DNA of 20,267 nt from a virus. The first letter of the stretch is position 1, and each line of letters starts with the position of its first letter. The notes under the pieces were generated by a model. That model was not told where the DNA came from and ran no database searches. It saw only the letters and a program-made list of their open reading frames with translations. The stretch lies in IMG/VR virus record IMGVR_UViG_3300009159_003083, positions 1 to 20,267 of that record; one strand, 5' to 3'. Below, piece after piece: positions 14,133 through 19,917 of the stretch. The position numbers were made by a program, and so were the translations under genes.

Positions 14133-14692
14133 GTGAAGTCTTTACATATAACACGGAAGAAGTTGTTAAACAACCCACACCACAACAACAAACATTACCT
14201 TTAGTTGGCGAAAATAATCCAATTTTAAAAGAGGTAATGCCAGAGTTTGATTTTAAAAATCCACCAGTTAATCCTATGGCATTAGCCACAGTATTGGTAG
14301 AAACCTGTAAACTACACAAAGGTTATGGATTGTCCGCCAATCAATGTGGACTAAAACACAGAGTATTTGTAATGGGACATGGTGAAGAATATGTGGCATT
14401 TTTTAATCCCAAGATTACTTCCACAATTGGTGAATGCCACATGATTGAGGGTTGTTTATCTTTTCCACTTTTAGGATTAAGAATTACCAGACCTGAAACA
14501 ATTGAGGTAGAATACCAAGACTTCAATGGAGCTACCAGAACGGCAAAGTATAGTGGTATATCTGCTCGATGTTTTTTGCATGAGCTTGACCACCAAAATG
14601 GAATAGTGTATACTGATAAAGTAAAACCAATGGCATTACAATCTGGTATGAGTAAAAGAAACAAAATGATAAAGAAATTGAGAATTCGTTAA
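14129..14692 (+). CDS. def: Peptide deformylase
   Basis: A 187-aa enzyme removing the N-formyl group from nascent polypeptides at the ribosome exit. Three diagnostic motifs are intact: 'GYGLSANQ' (65-72), 'EGCLSFP' (107-113, metal ligand Cys109) and 'HELDH' (151-155, ligands His151 and His155, catalytic Glu152). The residue before HE is Leu where many bacterial enzymes have Gln. The first 35 or so residues form a polar, Gln/Pro-rich extension, whereas the C-terminal helix is short, as in other phage deformylases. Such genes are known auxiliary genes in marine T4-like phages, thought to keep translation of virus proteins efficient (in cyanophages, of photosystem proteins). It overlaps gene 46 by 4 nt; AGGTGG provides the ribosome binding site. 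Confidence 0.96.
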   Translation: MSEVFTYNTEEVVKQPTPQQQTLPLVGENNPILKEVMPEFDFKNPPVNPMALATVLVETCKLHKGYGLSANQCGLKHRVFVMGHGEEYVAFFNPKITSTIGECHMIEGCLSFPLLGLRITRPETIEVEYQDFNGATRTAKYSGISARCFLHELDHQNGIVYTDKVKPMALQSGMSKRNKMIKKLRIR

Positions 14693-15957
14693 TGGCAACA
14701 CCAATTGAATATGTAGATAAACAATGGAAAGATTGGTCTGAAAAGAATCCACCTTCCACATTCAAACACATTGATAAAGAACAACTGGTAAAAGTTCTTA
14801 CTGAAGATTTAACTTATGCTTCTCAAATGGATGTCCGTGAATATACTCTGTACCAAAAATGGTGTGAAGTAAAAGAAAGATATCCTGTTCAAGAAGTATC
14901 TACATTGTTTGGCCAAGAAACTCACATGGTTTATCCTGAACAAGAGAAACTTATTAAACAAGTTAAAAATAATTTCTGGATGCCAACTGAGCCGGATGAT
15001 TATGAAAAATTAAAACCCGTTATGAAATTACATAATGGTGAATTGGCAGAAACATGGAATGCCATTCGTACTTTTTCTTCTACAATGAAGAACAACTCCA
15101 ATATTGGTCGTAACTTATTCTATACGATTGAAGATGAGATTACCAATAAATACTTGGGTGTAATATGTATCTCATCAGACTTTCTGGACTTAACTCCTAG
15201 AGATAAAGCAATTGGATGGGATAGAGATGTTAAAACGCAACAAGGAATGATTAATCATACCGCAATTGGTTCCACTATCGTTCCATTACAACCACTCGGC
15301 TTTAATTACATGGGTGGTAAATTACTTGCTTTACTTTGTTTGGCTGATACAGTTCAAAAAGATTGGAAGGAAAGATATGGAGATGTCCTTGTTGGAGTTA
15401 CAACTACTAGTCTTTATGGGAATACTAAGTCTGGTGGTCTTTCTCAGTATGATGGATTAGAACATTGGAATAAAATGGGTTTCTCAAGTGGTTCTGTGGC
15501 ATTTGAACCTAGTAGAGCAACCAAGAAAATGATTTTTGAGTGGTTAAAAGAAGAACACACTAAGAAATATTTTGAGTGGTGGGAAGCCAAGAATCTACAA
15601 GGTCTTCCGCTTAAGCGTGACCATAAAAATCGTTCATTACATTTTGCATATCCAAAACTTGGTATACCAAAAGAATTAACAAGAACGGAACATCAACGTG
15701 GTATCTATTTTAGTCCACTCTATAATAATACCAATGAATATCTTTGTAAACAAATTACAGAAGATAAACTGGTAAAGTCATTTGATACCAGCGTAGAAGC
15801 ATTATCTATTATTTGGAAAACAAAGTATGCCAAAGGTAGAATTCGGCAATTACAAAAGAAAAACAATGTTTCATATGAAACTCTTTTCTATGACGATTTG
15901 ATTTACCTGTCATGGGAAGATACCAAAGCGAAATATTTACCACAAGTTGGTCGATAA
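14692..15957 (+). CDS. DUF4338/DruA-like protein (421 aa), function unknown
   Basis: A 421-aa protein starting in the deformylase stop codon (TAATG). The central region resembles the DUF4338 family that includes DruA of the Druantia defence system: 'IGRNLFYTIEDEITNKYLGV' (138-157) then ICISSDF, 'RDKAIGW' (170-176), 'GGKLLALLCLADTV' (208-221), 'GVTTTSLYGN' (235-244) and 'SQYDGLEHWNKMGFSSGSVA' (251-270). The RD..IGW, TTSLYG and QY..L..W..G elements in this order are the basis for the call. The N-terminal 120 residues and C-terminal 120 residues are not recognised; the latter is basic and helical. No other Druantia genes are adjacent, so a complete defence system is not claimed. It may bind or cut nucleic acid, or counteract host defence; both are speculative. 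Confidence 0.55.
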   Translation: MATPIEYVDKQWKDWSEKNPPSTFKHIDKEQLVKVLTEDLTYASQMDVREYTLYQKWCEVKERYPVQEVSTLFGQETHMVYPEQEKLIKQVKNNFWMPTEPDDYEKLKPVMKLHNGELAETWNAIRTFSSTMKNNSNIGRNLFYTIEDEITNKYLGVICISSDFLDLTPRDKAIGWDRDVKTQQGMINHTAIGSTIVPLQPLGFNYMGGKLLALLCLADTVQKDWKERYGDVLVGVTTTSLYGNTKSGGLSQYDGLEHWNKMGFSSGSVAFEPSRATKKMIFEWLKEEHTKKYFEWWEAKNLQGLPLKRDHKNRSLHFAYPKLGIPKELTRTEHQRGIYFSPLYNNTNEYLCKQITEDKLVKSFDTSVEALSIIWKTKYAKGRIRQLQKKNNVSYETLFYDDLIYLSWEDTKAKYLPQVGR

Positions 15958-15961
15958 ACGC

Positions 15962-15990
15962 TTGACAAATCACATACATAATGATATGAT
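15962..15990 (+). promoter_or_regulatory. Strong sigma70-type (early) promoter before the HTH gene
   Basis: TTGACA (15962-15967), a 17-nt spacer and TATGAT (15985-15990; 5 of 6) form a near-consensus host promoter, beginning 5 nt after the previous stop codon. The start would be near 15997, immediately at the base of a small hairpin. It gives the HTH gene and possibly downstream accessory genes host-polymerase expression early in infection. Confidence 0.85.
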
Positions 15991-15997
15991 GTGAGAA

Positions 15998-16012
15998 CTT
16001 GCTTAAGGCAAG
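15998..16012 (+). other. Hairpin at the predicted 5' end of the HTH-gene mRNA
   Basis: CTTGC (15998-16002) pairs with GCAAG (16008-16012) around TTAAG, located at or next to the transcription start predicted from the promoter at 15962-15990. A 5'-terminal stem is a known way of protecting phage early mRNA from 5'-dependent decay. It is short (5 bp), so the call is tentative. Confidence 0.4.
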
Positions 16013-16045
16013 GATTTATTATTAACTTTACTATGGAGTATTACA

Positions 16046-16327
16046 ATGAGCAAATTATCTGCTAAACAAAAAATCGTAAACTATTTAAGCAAGAATTCTG
16101 ACTATGGTCTAACCACAAGTCAAGCTCGTGCTAAATTTGGTATTCAAAACGTTTCAGCTCGTATCGATGAGTTACGTCAAGAAGGCCATGTGATTTACAC
16201 AAACACACAAACCCGCAATGATGGTACAAAGTTCAATTTGTATCGTATGGGTAAACCAACTAAGGCACTTGTCAAAGCTGCTTTGGCTGCCGGTTATAGC
16301 TTCAACCAACCACACCAAGAAGTTTAA
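16046..16327 (+). CDS. Winged helix-turn-helix DNA-binding protein (93 aa)
   Basis: A 93-aa basic protein. Residues 1-70 read as a winged HTH: helix 'SAKQKIVNYLSKNSDYG', helix-turn-helix 'TTSQARAKFGIQNVSARIDE' (23-42) continuing LRQEGHVI, then a beta-wing 'IYTNTQTRNDGTKFNLYRMG'. The 'ar..fGi.n.saRI.eLr..Gy.I' pattern is that of small phage HTH_39-like proteins (resemblance from memory). It is a likely transcription regulator of phage or host promoters; its target is unknown. It is the first gene after a near-consensus sigma70 promoter with a 49-nt leader and GGAG 7 nt before the ATG, and is followed by an intrinsic terminator, so it forms a single-gene early transcription unit, the usual arrangement for an early takeover regulator. 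Confidence 0.85.
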   Translation: MSKLSAKQKIVNYLSKNSDYGLTTSQARAKFGIQNVSARIDELRQEGHVIYTNTQTRNDGTKFNLYRMGKPTKALVKAALAAGYSFNQPHQEV

Positions 16328-16332
16328 TTCGT

Positions 16333-16356
16333 AGAGGGACTTAGGTCCCTCTTTTT
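16333..16356 (+). terminator. Intrinsic terminator after the HTH gene
   Basis: AGAGGGAC (16333-16340) pairs perfectly with GTCCCTCT (16345-16352) around TTAG and runs into five T residues (16352-16356). It starts 6 nt after the HTH stop codon and ends 19 nt before the glycosyltransferase ATG. Confidence 0.9.
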
Positions 16357-16374
16357 ATCATTATCGGAGCACAA

Positions 16375-17193
16375 ATGGAAATATCAATAAAAAAAGAAGA
16401 TTTGCAAACAAAAAGTCTGTTTGTAGCAACGCCTATGTATGGTGGTATGAACCACGGTCTTTACATGAAAGCGTGTTTAGATTTACAAGGCCTCTGTATG
16501 CAGTATGGCATACAAGTAAAATTCTCATTTCTATTTAATGAGTCCCTAATTACACGAGCAAGAAATTATCTTGTCGATGAATATCTCCATCGTTCCGATT
16601 GCACTCATATGTTGTTTATTGATTCGGACATCCACTTTAATCCGCAAGATGTGATTGCACTCTTGGCTATGGACAAAGAAGTTTCTGGTGGTCCTTATCC
16701 AAAGAAAGCAATTAAATGGAAGTCTGTTAAAACAGCAGTAACAAAAAATCCAGATATTGATCCTGGTATGCTTGAGAAAGTTACTGGTGATTATGTGTTT
16801 AATCCAGTTAAAGGCACGGCACAATTCTCTGTTACAGAACCTTTAGAAGTTATGGAAATTGGTACAGGCTTTATGATGATGAAGCGTGAAGTATTTACAA
16901 AATTAAAAGAAGCATTCCCAATGATTCGTTATAAACCTGACCATGTAGGACAGGCACACTTTGATGGTTCTCGTTACATTCATGCTTACTTTGATACAGT
17001 CATTGATACTGCTGATTCAATTACTGGTGGTGGTTCTGACCGCTACCTATCAGAAGATTATATGTTCTGTCAGATGTGGCGTAAGATTGGTGGAAAAATT
17101 CACCTTTGTCCTTGGATGAAAACATCACACATTGGTACATATCACTTCCAAGGAGATATGCCAGCTGTTGCTAATTTTGTCGGAGAAATGTAA
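16375..17193 (+). CDS. Glycosyltransferase-like protein with GT-A fold
   Basis: A 272-aa protein. After a short lead, 'SLFVATPMYGGMNHGLYMKA' (14-33) forms the nucleotide-sugar-binding start of a GT-A fold, 'FNESLITRARNYLVDEYL' (54-71) the region containing the R-A-R-N helix of phage-type transferases, and 'CTHMLFIDSDIHFNPQDVIA' (76-95) carries the DxD-type metal/sugar-nucleotide motif (Asp83-Ser-Asp85). 'EVSGGPYPKKAIKW' and 'EIGTGFMMMKREVF' are typical acceptor-side segments, and the end 'HLCPWMKTSHIGTYHFQGDM' is conserved in this phage group. Related proteins are common in T4-like cyanophages, without known acceptors. It may glycosylate virion proteins, DNA or host glycans. The ribosome binding site is CGGAG just before the ATG; a terminator precedes it, so read-through or an unseen promoter must drive it. 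Confidence 0.8.
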   Translation: MEISIKKEDLQTKSLFVATPMYGGMNHGLYMKACLDLQGLCMQYGIQVKFSFLFNESLITRARNYLVDEYLHRSDCTHMLFIDSDIHFNPQDVIALLAMDKEVSGGPYPKKAIKWKSVKTAVTKNPDIDPGMLEKVTGDYVFNPVKGTAQFSVTEPLEVMEIGTGFMMMKREVFTKLKEAFPMIRYKPDHVGQAHFDGSRYIHAYFDTVIDTADSITGGGSDRYLSEDYMFCQMWRKIGGKIHLCPWMKTSHIGTYHFQGDMPAVANFVGEM

Positions 17194-17194
17194 C

Positions 17195-17626
17195 ATGGCA
17201 TGGCAAGATAGTAAGGGTAATAAAGGTACTGATGACAATGTTAAATTGGTTTCAGAAGCACCTTATCATCCAGGTTATGAAGATGTTGGGTTTGACACTC
17301 TCGAACAAATCATTGGCCGTAAATTTGATGGTGGCAAATTAGAATATGGTTTGTTACCACCATTAGCACTAGAAGAAACTGTTAAGGTATTAACTTTTGG
17401 TGCTCAGAAGTATGAAAGAGATAATTGGCAAAAAGTACCGGATGCCAAACGTAGGTATTTCGATGCACTACAACGTCATGTGTGGTCATGGAAACAAGGG
17501 GAACAAATCGATCCCGAATCTGGTATACATCACTTGGCACACGCAATGTGCTGCTTGATGTTTCTATATGAACATGATATAATGTATTCTTTAAATAATG
17601 GAGAAGTAAATGAAGCTGTCAAATGA
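17195..17626 (+). CDS. Putative dATP/dGTP pyrophosphohydrolase (DUF5664, MazG/MazZ-like)
   Basis: A 143-aa all-alpha protein. Start chosen at 17195 (GGAG at 17182-17185, 9 nt upstream), 2 nt after the glycosyltransferase stop. The pattern 'GRKFDGGKLEYGLLPPLALE' (41-60) then 'VKVLTFGAQKYERDNWQKV' (63-81), 'RYFDALQRHVWSWKQGEQID' (87-106) and 'SGIHHLAHAMCCLMFLYEHD' (109-128) is that of the phage DUF5664 family, annotated as dATP/dGTP diphosphohydrolase and related to the MazZ enzymes of 2-aminoadenine phages. Expected reaction: hydrolysis of purine dNTP to dNMP plus pyrophosphate with divalent metal. No PurZ or DatZ is present in the window, so base substitution in the genome is not implied. The end of the gene contains the promoter for gene 45 and overlaps it by 17 nt. 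Confidence 0.7.
   Translation: MAWQDSKGNKGTDDNVKLVSEAPYHPGYEDVGFDTLEQIIGRKFDGGKLEYGLLPPLALEETVKVLTFGAQKYERDNWQKVPDAKRRYFDALQRHVWSWKQGEQIDPESGIHHLAHAMCCLMFLYEHDIMYSLNNGEVNEAVK
17555..17583 (+). promoter_or_regulatory. sigma70-type promoter for the sliding clamp gene, inside the preceding CDS
   Basis: TTGATG (17555-17560; 4 of 6), a 17-nt spacer and a perfect TATAAT (17578-17583). The start near 17590 gives a leader of about 20 nt with GGAG at 17600-17603, 6 nt before the gene 45 ATG. It permits early expression of the replication cluster independent of the accessory genes upstream. Confidence 0.65.
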
Positions 17627-18281
17627 AACCCTAACCGTATTGAAAAACTTTTCAACAATCAATCAAGGCATTCAATTTAAACAAGGAAAGAAACTTACCA
17701 CAGTATCTTCCAGTAAAACTGTATTAGCACAAGCCAATCTCAAAGATGAATTCCCACAAGAATTCTGTATCTATGATTTGAATGAGTTCTTATCCGTTCA
17801 AGGTCTTTATAAAGATTGTGAGATTGACTTTACTGCATCAGATGTAATCTTTAAATCTGGCAAGCGTTCAGGTAACTATCGTATGACTGCCAAAGAAATG
17901 ATTGTAACTCCTCCAGAAAAAGAACTAACACTTCCTTCTGTAGATTGTGAATTCACTTTGACATCAGAAGATTATGATGCCGTTATGAAGGCAACCAATG
18001 TATTATCTTCTCCACACATCTCTGTACAATCTGATGGTGAAACTGTCAATATTGTTTCATTTGATGCCGGCAATAATGCAGCACACACAAACACAATTGA
18101 AGTAGGTCAAGGTAACGGAAAGAAATACTCTATCGTATTCAAAGCAGAGAACATTAAGTTGATTTCTGGTACATATGATGTTAAGATTTCTTTTAAAGGT
18201 ATTGGACATTTTAAAAACACCAAAGATGACATCCAATACTGGATTGCATTTGAGGCTAAAGAAACTAAAATTGAAGGGTAA
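17610..18281 (+). CDS. 45: DNA polymerase sliding clamp gp45
   Basis: A 223-aa protein (T4 gp45 is 228 aa) that forms the trimeric ring tethering the phage polymerase to DNA and, with gp55 and gp33, activates late transcription. Family features: the opening 'LSNETLTVLKNFSTINQGIQ' (3-22, T4 'KLSKDTTALLKNFATINSGI'), 'FPQEFCIYDLNEFLSVQGLY' (46-65), and the closing 'YDVKISFKGIGHFKN' with 'YWIAFEAKET'. It is the first gene of the 45-44 cluster and has its own promoter within the preceding gene. It is followed after 2 nt by a small ORF not found in T4 at this place. Confidence 0.96.
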   Translation: MKLSNETLTVLKNFSTINQGIQFKQGKKLTTVSSSKTVLAQANLKDEFPQEFCIYDLNEFLSVQGLYKDCEIDFTASDVIFKSGKRSGNYRMTAKEMIVTPPEKELTLPSVDCEFTLTSEDYDAVMKATNVLSSPHISVQSDGETVNIVSFDAGNNAAHTNTIEVGQGNGKKYSIVFKAENIKLISGTYDVKISFKGIGHFKNTKDDIQYWIAFEAKETKIEG

Positions 18282-18283
18282 TT

Positions 18284-18475
18284 ATGTTAGTTTATTTTAC
18301 AGATGCGGTAACACAAAATAAGTTTGCAGTTAATCCAGAATATGTTGTTGGAGTTTTTATTGCCTCCGATGAAGAACATAAAGGTAAAACTGTATTGAAT
18401 TTGTTGAATGGTTCTTTTCTAATTGAAGAAAAACAAATTGATGCTGTTGGTGTACTACAAGGCGTATTGAAGTAA
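18284..18475 (+). CDS. Small FlbD-like protein between the clamp and clamp-loader genes (63 aa)
   Basis: A 63-aa protein two bases after the gene 45 stop; GGGTAATT just upstream is a modest ribosome binding site. The pattern 'NKFAVNPEYVVGVFIASD' then 'KTVLNLLNGSFLIEEKQIDA' resembles the short FlbD family (residue strand, 'vn.d.I..v', then 'T.i.l.nG....V.es...v'), small all-beta proteins often found in phages. The role in phages is unknown; FlbD in bacteria is a flagellar-operon protein and no flagellar function is implied here. Its place between gp45 and gp44 might reflect an interaction with the clamp system, which is inference only. Confidence 0.65.
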   Translation: MLVYFTDAVTQNKFAVNPEYVVGVFIASDEEHKGKTVLNLLNGSFLIEEKQIDAVGVLQGVLK

Positions 18476-18511
18476 TACCTAAAGAAGTAAATTATATTAT
18501 GGGAGTTTGTG

Positions 18512-19444
18512 ATGGAACATTTATTATGGGTCGAGAAGTATCGGCCAAAAACTATTGAAGAATGTATTTTACCTGATGCCATTAAATCTACGTTCCAAGA
18601 GTACGTTAACAGAAAAGAAATACCGAATCTATTATTATCTGGCTCAGCAGGCGTTGGAAAAACAACTATTGCTAAGGCACTATGTAATGAAGTTGGGTGT
18701 GATTATATTGTTATCAATGGTTCAGATGAATCAGGTATTGATGTACTTCGTAACAAGATTAAGAACTACGCTTCTTCAGTTTCTCTTGCAGGTGGTCGCA
18801 AGGTTATTATCATTGATGAGGCCGACTATCTTAACGCTAATTCAACACAGCCAGCATTGCGTGGAGCAATTGAAGAATTCTCCTCAAACTGTTCATTCAT
18901 TTTCACTTGCAACTTTAAGAACCGTATCATCGATCCGATACACTCTCGTTGTTCTGTGGTCGATTTTAAAATCAACGGTTCTAAAGCCAAGATGGCTGCA
19001 CAATTCTTTAAAAGAGTTGAGTGGATACTTGAACAAGAAAACATCACCTATTCTAAAGATGTCGTGGCAGCAGTTATCACAAAACACTTTCCAGATAATC
19101 GTAGAGTTCTCAATGAACTGCAACGATACTCGGTTTCTGGCACCATTGATGCTGGTATTTTGTCTAATATTGCTGATGTACAACTTGATACTCTTATTAC
19201 TTCGTTAAAAGATAAAGACTTTGCATCTACTCGTAAGTGGGTAACCAACAACCTCGACAATGATCCAGTAAAAGTTTATCGTAAACTATACGATGGACTA
19301 TATGAGGTTCTTAAACCTGCTTCAGTACCACAATTGGTTCTCATTCTAGCTAGATACCAATATCAATCTGCCTTTGTTGCCGACCATGAAATCAATATGA
19401 TTGCTTGTTTGACCGAAATCATGGTAGATTGTGATTTCAAATGA
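18512..19444 (+). CDS. 44: Clamp loader ATPase subunit gp44
   Basis: A 310-aa AAA+ protein (T4 gp44 is 319 aa) which, with gp62, opens and loads the gp45 ring. Motifs: the start 'LLWVEKYRPKTIEECILPD' (4-22) matches T4 'EQKYRPSTIDECILP'; Walker A 'GSAGVGKTT' (44-52), Walker B 'VIIIDEAD' (98-105), sensor region 'FIFTCNFKNRI' (129-139) and the SRC arginine-finger motif (145-147). A GTG at 18509 is in frame, but ATG at 18512 has GGGAG 6 nt upstream and is preferred. The stop overlaps the next start (ATGA). The expected partner gene 62 does not follow directly. Confidence 0.97.
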   Translation: MEHLLWVEKYRPKTIEECILPDAIKSTFQEYVNRKEIPNLLLSGSAGVGKTTIAKALCNEVGCDYIVINGSDESGIDVLRNKIKNYASSVSLAGGRKVIIIDEADYLNANSTQPALRGAIEEFSSNCSFIFTCNFKNRIIDPIHSRCSVVDFKINGSKAKMAAQFFKRVEWILEQENITYSKDVVAAVITKHFPDNRRVLNELQRYSVSGTIDAGILSNIADVQLDTLITSLKDKDFASTRKWVTNNLDNDPVKVYRKLYDGLYEVLKPASVPQLVLILARYQYQSAFVADHEINMIACLTEIMVDCDFK

Positions 19445-19917
19445 AAATAGGATTTAATTGTTCATGTTTTGATTTGTTTCATGCCGGCCACGTTACCATG
19501 TTAAAAATGGAAAAAGAACGGTGTGATTATCTCAAAGTAGCTCTTCAAGTAGACCCCACAACAGATAGACCTGGTTTAAAAAATAAGCCAGTACAATCTA
19601 TCTATGAAAGATATGCTCAGGTTCAAGCCTGTAAGTATGTTGATGAGATTCTATTATACGACACCGAAAAAGAATTACTCAATCTTATTATGACACAAGA
19701 TATGCACATTCGTTTTTTGAGTGATGAATATCTATACAGAGATTTTACCGGTAAACAATATTGTATGGACAATGGTATAGAATTATTCTATCATAAACGA
19801 CAACACACATATAGCACTTCTGAATTAAGAAATCGTGTATATGAATTGGAATTGGCCAAACGCCAAGAAAAAGATGTTGTTGATATTCCACAATACTCTA
19901 CGGAGTTATTAAAATGA
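19441..19917 (+). CDS. Cytidylyltransferase-like nucleotidyltransferase
   Basis: A 158-aa protein of the HxGH nucleotidyltransferase superfamily. 'CFDLFHAGHVTML' (9-21) contains the catalytic HAGH (14-17); 'QSIYERYAQVQACKYVDEIL' (52-71) is the RY..v....yVDe segment of glycerol-3-phosphate cytidylyltransferase-like enzymes; and 'HTYSTSELRNRV' (122-133) is the ST[TS].LR element that binds triphosphate. The expected chemistry is transfer of a nucleotide (often CMP) to a phosphorylated sugar or alcohol, producing an activated precursor. The Cys-rich opening 'FNCSCFD' differs from the usual 'tGtFD'. It overlaps gene 44 and the next gene by ATGA, so it is in the replication operon although its chemistry suggests glycan or lipid precursor synthesis. 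Substrate unknown. Confidence 0.82.
   Translation: MKIGFNCSCFDLFHAGHVTMLKMEKERCDYLKVALQVDPTTDRPGLKNKPVQSIYERYAQVQACKYVDEILLYDTEKELLNLIMTQDMHIRFLSDEYLYRDFTGKQYCMDNGIELFYHKRQHTYSTSELRNRVYELELAKRQEKDVVDIPQYSTELLK

Noticed and set aside
15266-15460. Short + strand frame and many minus-strand frames throughout
   Set aside because: All are contained in well-supported + strand genes; no minus-strand frame has a family motif with plausible start signals. A fully one-directional layout fits the phage group.
14692-17626. A complete defence island (Druantia-type) in the accessory region
   Set aside because: Only one DruA-like protein is present; no large helicase DruE-like gene or other system component lies nearby, so a full system cannot be claimed.
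18467-18498. TTGAAG ... TATATT as a promoter for gene 44
   Set aside because: Spacer of about 20 nt and imperfect hexamers; AT-rich background makes such matches common.
18555-19208. 217-codon open frame on the + strand inside gene 44
   Set aside because: It lies entirely within gp44 in another frame, and its product is an implausible Leu/Ser/Thr-rich composition typical of shifted reading; gp44 has complete AAA+ motifs in its own frame.
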